From NCBI GenBank assembly GCA_012295275.1, contig CM022665.1, forward strand, positions 13,842,476 through 13,906,475: DNA of 64,000 nucleotides, given 5' to 3'. Both the position numbers and the translations under genes were made by a program. The notes beneath the pieces are model-generated. The model saw nothing but the letters and a program-made list of their open reading frames with translations, was not told where the DNA came from and did no database searches. Shown piece after piece: positions 37,446 through 49,553 of the stretch. Numbering within the stretch: the first letter of the stretch is position 1; every line of letters begins with the position of its first letter. The DNA is from Chrysomallon squamiferum (taxonomy: Eukaryota > Mollusca > Gastropoda > Neomphalida > Peltospiridae).

Positions 37446-39760
37446 ATGTACATTTATAATTATCTGATTTGGATATGCTTGTACGGTTTCATATTGGAAA
37501 AAAAAAATTTTGTATGTTGATTGCTATTTATATTTAACATACATAAACTCACTAGGACAATATCTGCTAATTACTAATAATTAAAAATAATCTCAGAACT
37601 ATTTTAATTAGCTAGATAATTAGCAAATATTAAAAAAATTCTTATATGCAGTCCAGTCACTCTATATTTAACTTTTAATTATTAAGAAATACATTCAACG
37701 GATTCAACCCAGAATTAACGAATGAACTTTTTTTTTTTTTTTTTTTTTTTCTTATTTTCTGAAATCCTGGTTTTGCAGGAATTATCATATGTATATTCTG
37801 TTTATATTACTTATTAATGCCAGTTCTGAATTCATTAAAAAGAAGAGAAAAATTATTCTTCGTAGCATGAAATAATGTCGTCATACTATAGATTATTATA
37901 GATGTAATGCATGCATAAAACATCCAAAGAAAGGCAGGTACGCATGTATACACTCGACAAATACTTAAAGCAAAGCACCCAGATCATTCATTAACTTCCG
38001 TGTACATAATTCTGATTAACAACAATTATGACGTACTTCTATATGGCGAAAACAGACGAAGATTTGCGTCCATTGAAGTCGTAAAATATTTTCAAATATT
38101 TAGAAACGTTAATAAGTAGAATTACTAAACATACTAAAATTAAAATTTATAATACTTCATTTAATGCAATTAATTTATTTTAATATGATGTATTAGCAAC
38201 ATATAGGTATTTTACGATTTCTCGTAAAGTGGTTTTTGTATACTAACGCGATCGTGGCAAAATTCGATTTGCAAAAACTAAGCACATTTGTGTTTACTGA
38301 TGATGCCAAGTGGCTTTTGATTGTGAATTAGGGGTATGCAATGAATGAGAAGAATATTAATAACAACAAAAGCATAGCAGGCGTGAAACAATAATTAATC
38401 AATACCGAAAGGTTACGAAAAAGGAATCAGAATCGTGATTAGGGCTGTCTATCGCTGGTAAGGATGTCTTTCATTTCTCTTTTTTTTTTTTTTTTTTTTC
38501 TTTCGACTGCTTTAGTGACGTGTTCAGTTAATTTTACAATCGTAAATAAATAATGTAATGTGTATCTGTCCTATTAATTTATGTATCATACCACTAAAAC
38601 AGATATATTTTTAAAGCACGAAGTGTTTACAAAAGGACGAGTTTATAAAAAATGTAGATTGAAATTTAAATCATATACATTGTATGATTGTTTCATCATT
38701 GCGACATAACCAGACGATCTATTAGTTTCACGTTTTACATGTCAAAACTGTTAAAAATGTATATCAACTTTTAGTATCTTGAGAGATGTGAAAAAGAGAC
38801 AGAAACAAAGAGGCTTTTATTGTGTTAATATTACACACTCCTTCTCTCAGAGTCTCAGTAAATTATTTCCAAATCAGCTGCTGTATTACGATTGGTGAAC
38901 TACAAACCATTCCTCAATAACTATAAAGAAGAGCAAATTTACTGAGTTCTATCCAGATTAATATAAAATATAAAACTGTGATTAAATGTCATTAAACAAA
39001 TAGTTATCCAAATTAATAATTTCACTAAATAAATTAGTAACAATATGTTAAAATAACCCTTGAAGACAATGTTTTGTGAGAGCATGTGCAGGAGATAATT
39101 TGTTCACATTAAAACATAATTGATACATACAGACACATACTTACATTTCTGCCAAATCAGTTTGAATTATATACTGCACAATGTGGTCTTGTTCACTGTA
39201 GCACTAGAATTAATGAAAACCAGGATATAACATAAATTTTGTCATGTTGATGTTAGTTATTAATGCCCAATTTATTAATTCAATATTATTTATCAAATTT
39301 TAAAGTCTGTAATATAAATGCCAATCATGTATTGTGCAAGCCATACTTTGAAATAACAATTATTTATACTTGGATTGCTTGTAACTGAAATTCTGTTGTT
39401 GGTTACAAAACATAATATTACACACTTATTTTTTTGTTCTTTAATATTATTATTCTGTTGTGAAAAACATATTTACAATTTTTTAAAAAGAATAATACTA
39501 AATGTGACCTATATATACACACTGAATATTATTTTTAGTACAAAAATATAAAGTTGTGCATAATAAATGATTTGTATTTTTATGATATGGAATACATCAA
39601 CATTTAGTGGCAGTATATTGCATATATATATAAAATGTTTTCTTTAATTTATTATTATTTTTTTTGCTATTTTTTAGTTTTATTTCATTCAGCATAGCAA
39701 TATTTAAAAAAAAAAAAAATATTTTTTGGGGAAAGCATTGCAATGATTCAAAAAATGTAT

Positions 39761-39788
<28 letters not shown>
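36972..39788. other. Intergenic, upstream of the channel gene
   Basis: About 100 bp of GC-richer sequence adjoining 36,972 may be the channel gene's 5' UTR or promoter, but no TATA or initiator is convincing. The rest is AT-rich unique sequence with a (CT)n tract (37366-37441) and poly-T runs. No gene is seen. Confidence 0.5.
37366..37441. repeat. (CT)n microsatellite
   Basis: About 76 bp of nearly perfect CT, the last long dinucleotide tract before the repeat-poor right part of the window. Confidence 0.95.
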
Positions 39789-39791
<3 letters not shown>

Positions 39792-40554
39792 TGGTACCTC
39801 AAGTTATGAGTGCTCCAACTTATGAGTTTTCCGAGTTAAGAGCAGCAGCCCAGTTGATTTTTTGCTTTGTGTTGCAAGCCAAAATCCAAGTTACGAGCGA
39901 GCTTCAGATATGCTGCCGCAACGAACAACACTACACCCACATCTTACTCATTTGCTTCACTTGGTTACCTCGCTGTGGAAGCATCTCTGTTGTGTTGTGC
40001 TCGCATTTTGTGCAGTATATTGCAAAATTTCAATGGATCCTAAGAAAGTCAGTGCAAAGGACAGTGCTGAGACGAAGAAGCAGATGATGTCCATTGAATT
40101 AATGCATAAAATCATAGAAAAACATGAGTGAGCTGTGTGTGTAGTCAACTTGGCTAGACAGAGCGTAGTATTGTTACAATATCTACCATACTGAAGCAGA
40201 AGGAGTCCATAAAGGCTATAACTCCAGCCAAATGCTTTAAAATAATTTCTAAGCTGTGGACCTCAGTCCATGAAACGATGGAGAAACCCTAACCCTGTAC
40301 ACTTTACAAAAACAATTTATTTCTTTACATCTTTTTTGTTTTTATACAATATTTGTCATTAATACATACATTTTTCTTATTTAAAAACAGGTTACAAAAA
40401 AACTGGCATGGCTTTTGGGGGGGGGATGGAACGGATTAATGGTATTTCAATTAATTTCATTTGGGAAAATAGTTTTTTGATATATAAGCAAATTTGAGGT
40501 ACGAGCTCAATCACATAACACATTAAACTCTTAAGTCAAGTCAAGGTACCACTG
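39789..40554 (+). mobile_element. Decayed, internally deleted Tigger/pogo-like DNA transposon
   Basis: The ends are inverted: CAGTGGTACCT at 39789 and its complement ending CCACTG at 40554. They are flanked by TA-rich sequence on both sides ((TA)n before 39787 and after 40556), consistent with TA target duplication of Tc1/mariner-pogo elements. The sub-terminal sequence (repeated AGTTATGAGT / AAGTTACGAGC wording) is typical of Tigger-like ends. Inside, a frame starting at 40033 resembles the N-terminus of Tigger transposases (MDPKKVSAKDSAE... up to EKHE). The element is far too short for a full transposase, so it is a dead copy. Confidence 0.8.
40033..40250 (+). pseudogene. Tigger transposase N-terminal remnant
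   Basis: Starting at ATG 40033 the frame reads MDPKKVSAKDSAETKKQMMS and on to EKHE, then stops (TGA, 40129-40131) where functional copies have an arginine codon. Similarity continues past the stop (VVNLARQ, then after a frameshift TISTILKQKESIKAITPAK), so at least one nonsense change and one frameshift are present. The DNA-binding region of the family lies here. The catalytic DDE part is absent. Confidence 0.75.
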
Positions 40555-40865
40555 TTTATATATATATATATATACTTAATTTACTTTTTTAATTATTTTT
40601 TTAAATTGCAGGCCTGAACTTTATCAGCAGTGTAGCTGGAAATCACCCTTATTGTCATATATCAGAAACAGTAATTTGAACACATTTTTTGTCACCAGTC
40701 ATAATACCTAAAAACAAAAAACAAAAATATTGAATTTTAGAAATCATTTATGTATTGATTTAATATAATGTAAACTTTATACATGTTGATATAAACACAA
40801 TGTTAATGTTAATATTCTTATTTTTAATATTTAAACAATTTTTACATTTGTTTTGAATTTTTCAG

Positions 40866-43834
40866 TAATGCCCTTTGATAGACGGGCTTTTCTTCATCTC
40901 GGCTTGTTGATGCTGGCTGTTCCTGCTCAGTATCTTGTGTCAAAGTTCCTTGCAACTTCAGAAGCACACAGAAGTGAAAGCCTTAAAGGGTAAATATTCT
41001 TCTTTATGAGTTACGTTATTGTAAAAAAATACACAACATGAATAAGGAAGTGATACAAATATTGTTATTTAATAACTTGGAAATACCACTAGTGCAATTT
41101 CAATAGTTTTGGACGTATCCAGGAAGTTATTATTACTGGCAGGAATGTGTTTGATGACATTTGAGAATAGTACCAGTATTTACTACGAAACTGGTCCAGA
41201 TTTAGTTCATTCTGAGAAAAGTAATTAAAAAAACCCGTCATTTTCCATAGGAAGATACCAATAGGTCATGTTTATTTCAGCAAGTTTGATAGTTGAATCC
41301 TTGTGATGGTTATGGCAGTCTGTCTGTAAAAATGTTAAAACTGCCATAATCTATATTACTATATTAACTGTGTTTTGTATTGAACAGAATAGGTCAGTAT
41401 TAACCACTTTGCTGACCAGTGTTATATAGTGACAAACTGATGATAGTATGGTTTCAATAGGACATAATTTTTTTATTATAGAAGAAAAAAAACCACTGGT
41501 CAAGTCAACACATCAAAACCACCCGCCCTTGGTCCACTCAGCAGATGCATGAAGGCTGATGTTTTCTCTTTTATTGTGTGTTATATGCCTTTCTAAAATC
41601 ATGTTTGGTGTGTGTGCATGAGAGAAAAAGGGAAATAAACAACACATTAATATTTTATGCATTCAAAAACAAAAATAAATTGAAACAAAATTGGCAGATC
41701 GATTCCAATTTTTTTTTTTTTTTTCATTCAGATTACTGAGTGGTGCTGTTGGTTTCAAAAATAAATATTTATCATGGAGATCCTGGCACAAGTGGTGTTT
41801 GGAACTGTTCAGCAAATTTCAGTCCAATCGGCCCAATTTTGGGGGTCAAGATGATCCTAATGGGGAATCCCCTGCAGTTGAAGTCTTTCAGTATAAAGAT
41901 CCAAAAGGATATTTCGCACGTAAGACAAAATCTTTATAATATTACTGTGTGTATTTAGTTCTTAAGACTTTTTTTCATTTCAGATAATTTGAATGATTTT
42001 CATTCCACTGGAATTTTATTTTAGTCCAGAATTAACTTTTTATTTTTAAATATATTATCTTATTTTTCATAACCCACCAAATTTCACCATATTGATAGAT
42101 GTTAAAAGTAAAAATAAAAAACCTACAGTTTTGTAATAAACAATGTTTTTTATTTTAAATTTTGATATAGAAAAGCTTAATTTCATAATAAAACAATAAT
42201 ATTAATAATAATAATAATAATGAAATAAAAATGACATTAAACTTACTAAAATAATGTTTTATTGTTGCTCTTTGTTAGAATCTCTTGATCCACGCAGTCC
42301 TAGACCTTCCAGTGTGAAGTTTCGAATAGGGCAGGTTATACGACACAAAATCTGGGGATACAGAGGTGTGATTATTGGCTGGGATACCACATGCAGAGTA
42401 AGTTGTGTTCTACAAATCCTAACCAATCAATATCCAGATTCATAGATGTCAAGTGGTTTTTTTCAGTATTTTATTCCAGTAAATAATTTTATTTGTAGTT
42501 GGGATACGTAGATATCTTCCCTTAAACAATATCCTGTTTTTAATACTTTTATGAGAAAGAAATTGTATGATTTATAGTAAACAGAATATTAATCATCTCC
42601 AGGTAAACCTCACATTGTGACCAGCTTTCATATTTTTGTAATAATTTAATGTTTTATTGTTTGTTTGGTTTTTTTTGGGTTTTTTTTATCATTATTTATT
42701 TACTTTACATATGAGGCTCCTTCAAACTGGATCAAACAAAACCATCCAAGAGGCAAAGAAGTAAGTCTTTCTGTTTTAAATATGTGACATATGCTAGCTT
42801 TTAACTTAATGTACTCTTTTCTGTTCATTAAGATTATCTGAGAGATAAAATAATAATGAATAAATTAGAACAGATTATTAAATAAGTAAATTGTGTGGAA
42901 TGAAATATAAATTCAGGAATTATTATATAGATAATTTAAAAAAAAAAAATTAATTATTTTATTAAGTTTTGATTAAATACAGTTGGAACTATTTGTGGAA
43001 TATATGTGGTTGGTTTATGCATTTTTATCATACAGCTGCTGATAACTGATTGAAATATTGTTTTCAGTCATGGAGAAATCAGCCAAACTATTCAATCCTT
43101 GTTGACAACCGTGACAGACAAGTACCACAGATAACATACATACCACAGGACAACATAGACATTATGGTAAACATGCAGGTAAACAAACACCTACACACCT
43201 TTTAGATGTTTTTATTAAATTACTTTTAAAACAACTGTTAAATGTAAAAACAAATTTTAAGTGTACCTTTGGTGGTGTTAAATAACATTAGTATGGCTTC
43301 CAAGTAATTACACAATTATTTTATTTATTTGTTCTGGCATTTCTTTGCTGACTTTGGTATGATACTTCTAAGTAACATTTTTTATTCTGATTCTAGTTCA
43401 TTTATTGATATATGTTAGAAAATCGGTGATAGGCTACAGTAACTATCTTTTTTCTTCTATTTCTTCTCAATTACTAGCATTTTTCTGTCTAAATGAATAT
43501 CATATCATAATACTTTATTAATTGATACAACAAAATGTATTAATTAAGTGTAATGTAAGTATGGATTTGTTAATTTCTAAGTGTTTTACACAATTATTTT
43601 ATTTTCTGAGTGAAACATTTTAAAATATTAAAGTTCATTGGATGCACACAAATACAATATAAACTCCACCTTGTTTTTGGAAAAATGAAACAGCTTTAGA
43701 AAACATGTAACAAGAATTTTATGTTATTTTGTTTTCAGATTATACATCCCTCTTTAGAAGATTATTTTGAATCATTTGACGGAGCCCAGTATATAGCTCG
43801 TCCATTCTTAAAAGCTATATACCCACATGACTAA
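40866..43834 (+). CDS. YccV/HspQ-like (FBXO21 C-terminal) domain protein, 226 residues
   Basis: Coding exons: 40868-40989, 41732-41919, 42279-42397, 42716-42760, 43068-43178 and 43739-43834 (TAA), all GT-AG and in phase. The first exon begins two bases before the ATG (acceptor at 40864-40865), so a non-coding 5' exon lies upstream. The protein starts MPFDRRAFLHLGLLMLAVPA, a hydrophobic segment at about 8-28 that could be a signal or anchor sequence. A variable part follows. From about residue 115 it has the conserved VKFRIGQVIRHKIWGYRGV and IIGWD signature, then YSILVDNRD, YIPQDNI and the end segment IIHPSLEDYFESFDGAQYI. This is the hemimethylated-DNA-binding/HspQ-like fold that forms the C-terminus of animal FBXO21. 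No F-box or transglutaminase-like part is present. The molecular function is unknown. An in-frame alternative donor at 43166 would remove four residues (VNMQ). Confidence 0.88.
40990..43738 (+). other. Introns of the YccV-like gene
   Basis: The introns longer than 300 bp are 40990-41731, 41920-42278, 42398-42715, 42761-43067 and 43179-43738. They are AT-rich and nearly free of long microsatellites. No further features are seen. Confidence 0.8.
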
Positions 43835-46309
43835 TTAAAAACAACTCCAAGAGTTGACATATTTCTTTTTATGACCTGAATCTAAATAATAACAACTATT
43901 TCTCTCTGAATGGTTTTTTGGAGGGTAGTTGTATATGGGATTAAATGTCAACAACTTTCAGTTTGAGGTAAAAGTTTTGATTGTTGTCTGATTATGTCAT
44001 TGTTCTAATTAAAACCCAAAATGTGGGGTTTTTATAAATATGATTATTCAGGTTGTTGTTACATTTATGTGGATTGGTATTCTTAATTTAAAATAAATGT
44101 TATTGATAAATATTTTTAATGTGCTGTATTGTATATTAATGCATAATATTTAAATTTTCATTGTATGTTGAACTGTAATAAAATAAAATAATAAATTGTT
44201 GCTGTTATTTACATTGTTTACTGTTGTTATAATGCCAAAAAGAGAAACAGACAGACAGACACAAACACACACACTGGAGTATCATTAAAAATCTGAATTC
44301 ATCACTAATATTGTGCTGTTTGAAATATATTGCATTATAGTACAAGAGAACAAAAATGTAATCAGGATCAGTAAACAAAACGATAATTATGAACACGATC
44401 ACACATTTTAACATGTTCATGAAGCGGTTTAAATTGTGCCAAGTTTTAACTTATAATTTCCTTTTGTGAACAGTTTTAAAATGAAAGAAGCCAAATATAT
44501 TTTTTTAAATATCCCCAAAAAACCAAAAACAAACCCAAACCTGCTCAGATTAACACTGTTAAGTGGCTGAAAAATTTAAAATATTATTTTGGTAACACAA
44601 ATAAATGACCTAAATTATGCTTCCTTAAAACTTTGTGTATTACTACTATAAAAATAATGTGTGTTAAATTTTGCTACTGCAAAACCTGAGAACAGCCTTA
44701 TTGATAAGAAAATCCTGAACTAAAAAAGTATCCATGAAGAGGTTGCCTATATTTGCCATTATAGAGTATGGTTTTTATCATGATGAATTGGAAGAATTAT
44801 TACTGATATCCAGTTTTAAATACAGTGTGAAATAAATATATTTATATAGCAATGCACATTTAATTTCTTTTATTTCTGTTTAACAGGACCTTGAATTTTA
44901 AAAGTACATAAATTATAATTTACTGTTATTAATTTGTTCTTACTGAACATTTTGTTTATGCAGAATTTCAGCAGGACCCACATGAGGCAACATTGTACAT
45001 TTTTTAATATATTTTATTCTTATTGGCTGTGATTGGGTACAAAATTATAATGCCTACCTGCCTGTAGTGTTCTGAGTTTTTACATTTACAGACAACACTT
45101 CAGTAAAATATGCTGAAGCACTGGCAGATTTGTGATTCAAATATAACTTAGCATGCAGACTGATTTGTTGATGCAGAGTAAGTGTGCATCAGCCATCAGA
45201 CACCATTCGTTGATTCATTTCCTGATAAATATGGTAGAGAGTAACATTGTGAATTATATTCTATATGTTGGTAGGAAATGACAACTGGTATGTATAATAT
45301 GTACCATCTGATTTAAAAAAAATAATAATAAAAATAAAACAATAATAACAAAACAAAATTAATGACCGTTCGTATATATGTAAATATACATACATATATC
45401 TCGTTTTACCGGTCGACACATTCCAAATAAATCATCATCAGCCGATCTTGTCAACGATTACCCAGTTTACGTAAATCATCAGGTAAACCAAGTTTCATTT
45501 TGCATCATATTCAATAAACAAAAATTATATTTTTCTACAAAGTTATTTTCTAAGGAAATCAGCTTGGCATGGCAATTTCGAAAATTCTTTTAAGCTGGTA
45601 CTTTGCAGAAAGTACCAGTTTTTACAATTTGCAGACAAATACCAGTTCGTTCAATGTGTGACGACAGAAGGCGCTAACCCGTTTTGCCATACTAATGGGC
45701 TGTTCGAGAACTATTATGTAATCCAAATAATGTATTAATATTTCTAATAGCTTTATTATTTTGAAACATTGAAACCCACGCCAAAAATTGTATGTTCTTA
45801 AGTAACTGTATAAATAAAAATACCGCATATCTTTATAAAGAAGTATCGCCACTCACTCTCCCCTTTTCTCGTATTTTATACGGCAAAATAACAGGCGACT
45901 CTCCGATATCAAAACAAACATCTATCATGTAATTCTTTGAGAGAAGATGAATGTAAAGAATACTTAAGATCTCCTTAAATTCGTTCGTTAATACCAGTTT
46001 ATAGAACAATTAAACCAAAGGGATTATTATTATTATTATTCTCTAAGACAACTAAGCAAGCATTTGGGTAGTTCGGGGTCAGTACTGATACTTGGTGCGC
46101 GTGGTAATTCATAATCTTAGTAAACTTGGTTTGACTATATATTAATATTACTATCCATGCACATCAAACCTAAATCAATTAAGAATCCCTAATAAATCCT
46201 TGCACGTTGAAATAACTTATTGGTTGTATTTACAAAAGTAAAGAAAATCAATTACTTGGTAGTGAGAATATGCTATAACGAATTTTAAGACGCAAAAATA
46301 ATTTATGTA
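43835..46309. other. 3' UTR of the YccV-like gene, then intergenic
   Basis: The 3' UTR probably ends near AATAAA signals at about 44090 or 44175. Further on there is AT-rich unique sequence without a supportable gene. A perfect small hairpin lies at 45595-45618. Confidence 0.5.
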
Positions 46310-47035
46310 CAGTATTCCCTCGCTATTCGCGGGGGTTACGTTCTTTACCCCCCCCCCCGCGAATAGCGAAAAACCGCGAATATTGGATGCAGTTTTAAAA
46401 CGTCTATTATGAGATTATATACGGTACTAAATGCTTCCCAAACACTTTCTAAAGACACTCTTACTCATTAATACAGTAATAATGTAGTAATATTGCATGC
46501 AGTTATGTATTTCACTAATGTAGTAATGATAATGTAAACACATTTTAATTTTGTACTGAAACAATATTTTAATCAGAAAGAAACGTTAGTACAGGAGGAC
46601 AGTAACACCGCAAAGCACAGTAACCCATACAGTATTACTGTACCGTAAAGTAATTTTCTATGCGTACAACATATGTATTAGAATTGCCAGAAAGTGGAAC
46701 AAATTTAAAGGCAAACAGACAGATAAATACAGTACGCACAGTTCAGGTAATAATAATACAATTCAGTAATAATATGCAATTAAAAACATTATTAATACAC
46801 GGTCACAAAAAATATGCACTGTACATACAGTGTATGCATTTATAAAAAAATACGTACTGTATTGAATAATAATTGAAAAAAATTGATATTGTTTGTGCGG
46901 TTTACCGAGCATTTGTTTTTATGATGTTATGACGCTCGCCTGGTATACCAGCATACGATGCGATAGGGTTAAGAGCCTAACCCGCGAATATGCGGGGCCG
47001 CGAATGGGGAACCGCGAACAGGTGAGGGTATACTG
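46310..47035. mobile_element. Non-autonomous Tc1/mariner-like (MITE-type) element with TA duplication
   Basis: The ends are inverted: CAGTATTCCCTCGC at 46310 and the complement of CAGTATACCCTCACC ending at 47035, with TA on both sides (46308-46309 and 47036-47037). Near the left end CGCTATTCGCGGGGG (46321) pairs with CCCCCCGCGAATAGCG to form a strong hairpin, and the right end has related GCGAATATGCGGGGCCGCGAA sequence. The interior has no transposase frame. The GC-rich ends contrast with the AT-rich interior and surroundings. Confidence 0.8.
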
Positions 47036-48898
47036 TATAACTATTTCTTTAATGAGTAAACCTTGTTAAATCATATGACTTCGCTTGCATATGCTTATTA
47101 CATTCCATATACCATGGCAATCGCAGAAAAAGAAAGAAAGAAAAAATCATCTCAATAGGGAATTATGAGAAAAACTATGTTTTAAATGAAGTAGACGAGG
47201 TGTTTGTTCACGTTCGTTGCAGTTACATCAAATGCCTTTTTTAAAAAGTATAAATAATAATTATTTCGTTATAACTTCTCTTACGATAACCTTCTTATGA
47301 ATAGGTTCATTTGTCCTTTGATATTAAATTTTGTTTCCACTTGTGAAGGACCACAAACTAAACTGGTAATCCTGTTTAATAAGTTTTCTCTCAAAATATA
47401 ACCAATAATACTATTCAAAATAATAATAATAATAATAATAATAATTTCTTATATTACATACATAAATACATACATGCATACGTGCGTACGTATTTACATA
47501 TACACAGTTAAACATATAACCTGAAAATCTAAATTAAATACAGTGTAATATTAAAATAATTGATATCTGCAATGATTCAACAAACTTCAGTCATTTATCA
47601 TATTTTTGGTCCTCATAAGTGAACTATTTTAACATGCTTTTCAGTTTTACTAAAACAAATAGTCGAATATATGCTCCATTTTAGAATCATTTGTTCAAAG
47701 TAAATATATGATTATTTGTATTGTTCTTACCCATAATTTATCAGACTCTGTTATGTATAATTATGTTAAAAAAAAATTATAACAAAAACAAATTACGATA
47801 ACAACACCAAAAAAATGACATTTTCAAGTAAAAAGTAGTACTGAAATCTCCCAAATACCATATTTGTGTTTGTCAGTGGTTTATTTATATATGTATGTTT
47901 AATTTGGCAAAATCTGGTGACAGTCTATGACAAAATTTATTTATCAATTTTCTTACTGTAATTTGCACATTTAATTGTCATTTTTCATGCTTTTCTGTTT
48001 CATTTTGTTTTCGGATTTTCAGTTACGTCTTTATAAAAAAAAAAAATTCCTTAACAAAATAAACTGATATATAACCTCTTTCTGCTTTTAAAATGTAGTA
48101 AAATTAACGTAAGATTTTGAGGCTGGGAATTCGCTATTTCTGAAAAAGATTTGTTTAATAAACGTGGATAAAGAGTTAACGTTATTGACAAAATTATGAA
48201 ATAAATTCGTAGTACTTTTTCTTCTAAATATTTGCGAATACTATAATACAAATTAAGCAACATATTTGTTAAAATGCATCCTTTGTTTACAAAACATTAA
48301 AACGGCAAATGTGTTTGACGTTGCCACCTATGACGACATGTATTTGCGGATGACATCACAATCTAAGGATTTTCAAAATAACAGTTAACTGTTAAATACA
48401 TTTGTTACCTCGTCTGTGATTTATATGTATTAACGAAATATGATTTCATAATGTTAAAGGAATCGAAGTGTTTTAGTACATAAAGTATAACATTTCTTTT
48501 TAATTTTATTTATTTATTTTAAACTTACCTTTTTTTTTCGATTTGTTTTTTTTTTTTTTTTTTTTTTTAAATTCGCTTTCTTTCACCAACTGACACTAAT
48601 TTATAAACAACAGTAAATGGTGGTGCTGTTATCCGCAGAAGGTCGTGTCGCGTGTGAGACAGAGTGATGGGTTCTTTAGGTAAGAAAATAAAATCCTAAT
48701 TCCTGATTTTACCCAATACACTTATTTGGCAAAGAGGATCTATAAAAACCTATGTAGAGAGAATAAAGATAAAACGTATTCAGAGCTGAAAGAGATGTAT
48801 TTTCGTAAAGATATTGGTGCATTATGTACAAGCTGACAATATTTTAATATTATAGAAATGAATAATATATTAATGCCCAGATAAAAAACACCACAAAT

Positions 48899-48903
<5 letters not shown>

Positions 48904-48938
<35 letters not shown>
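48904..48938. repeat. (CA)n microsatellite
   Basis: Perfect CA run directly next to the foldback element. Confidence 0.95.
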
Positions 48939-48946
<8 letters not shown>

Positions 48947-48952
48947 TTACAC

Positions 48953-49059
48953 ATCATGAAATGTCTCACTTGTACATAGTTGTGTAAATACATACATATA
49001 TATCATATATATATACATATGTATTTACACAACTATGTACAAATGAGGCATTTCATGAT
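48953..49059. repeat. Foldback (near-perfect inverted repeat), arms about 43-50 bp
   Basis: ATCATGAAATGTCTCACTTG on the left recurs inverted on the right with only two differences in the outer 41 positions. Both arms also share TACATAGTTGTGTAAATACA. The centre is TA-rich, so the whole 107 bp can fold into one long stem with a small loop. It may be a solo MITE or a small-RNA hairpin. Confidence 0.85.
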
Positions 49060-49553
49060 ATACAAATAATATAATATGAAATATTAAATGTTCTTTTCAT
49101 TTTAAATATTTTACAATAAAATTAAAATAGTTTTTGTTGTATATCTTTTGCCATAAACGATAGTGATGACTAAGAATAAATCGGCCAATCGCAGGTACGA
49201 AATTGTTAAGACAGTTATCACTTGCATGCTAACGGAACATTTTGTTCAAAAATTATATTTGTACGTTTAAATATAATCACTAAAAACATATGTGCATCAG
49301 ATGATATGTGTTATCGTAACAAGTAGAGTGTTTGTGTAAACCAGTCACAGTAAGATCACGAATCACGCAAGACATCAATCTGTTCATGGCTGATTCAAGA
49401 GTATGAGCACTTGGGTAAAAACTTTAGGAATTTGTTTACTGAATGCGTATGTGTGTCCTATCGCTCTGTACAGATCTTTTATCAAACTTTTGTTACAGGT
49501 TATAAAAACTTCTTCTGAAATAAGATATCTGTGCCTATTGTTAAACGAATGAA

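Larger units (their letters stand above)
47038..49498. other. Intergenic and probable 5' leader of the 321-residue gene
   Basis: AT-rich unique sequence. A possible 5' UTR exon ends at 48679 (TTCTTTAG followed by GTAAG) and could splice to an acceptor at 49497-49498 (TTTTGTTACAG). Between them lie a (CA)n tract (48904-48938) and a foldback (48953-49059). No other gene is seen. Confidence 0.4.
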
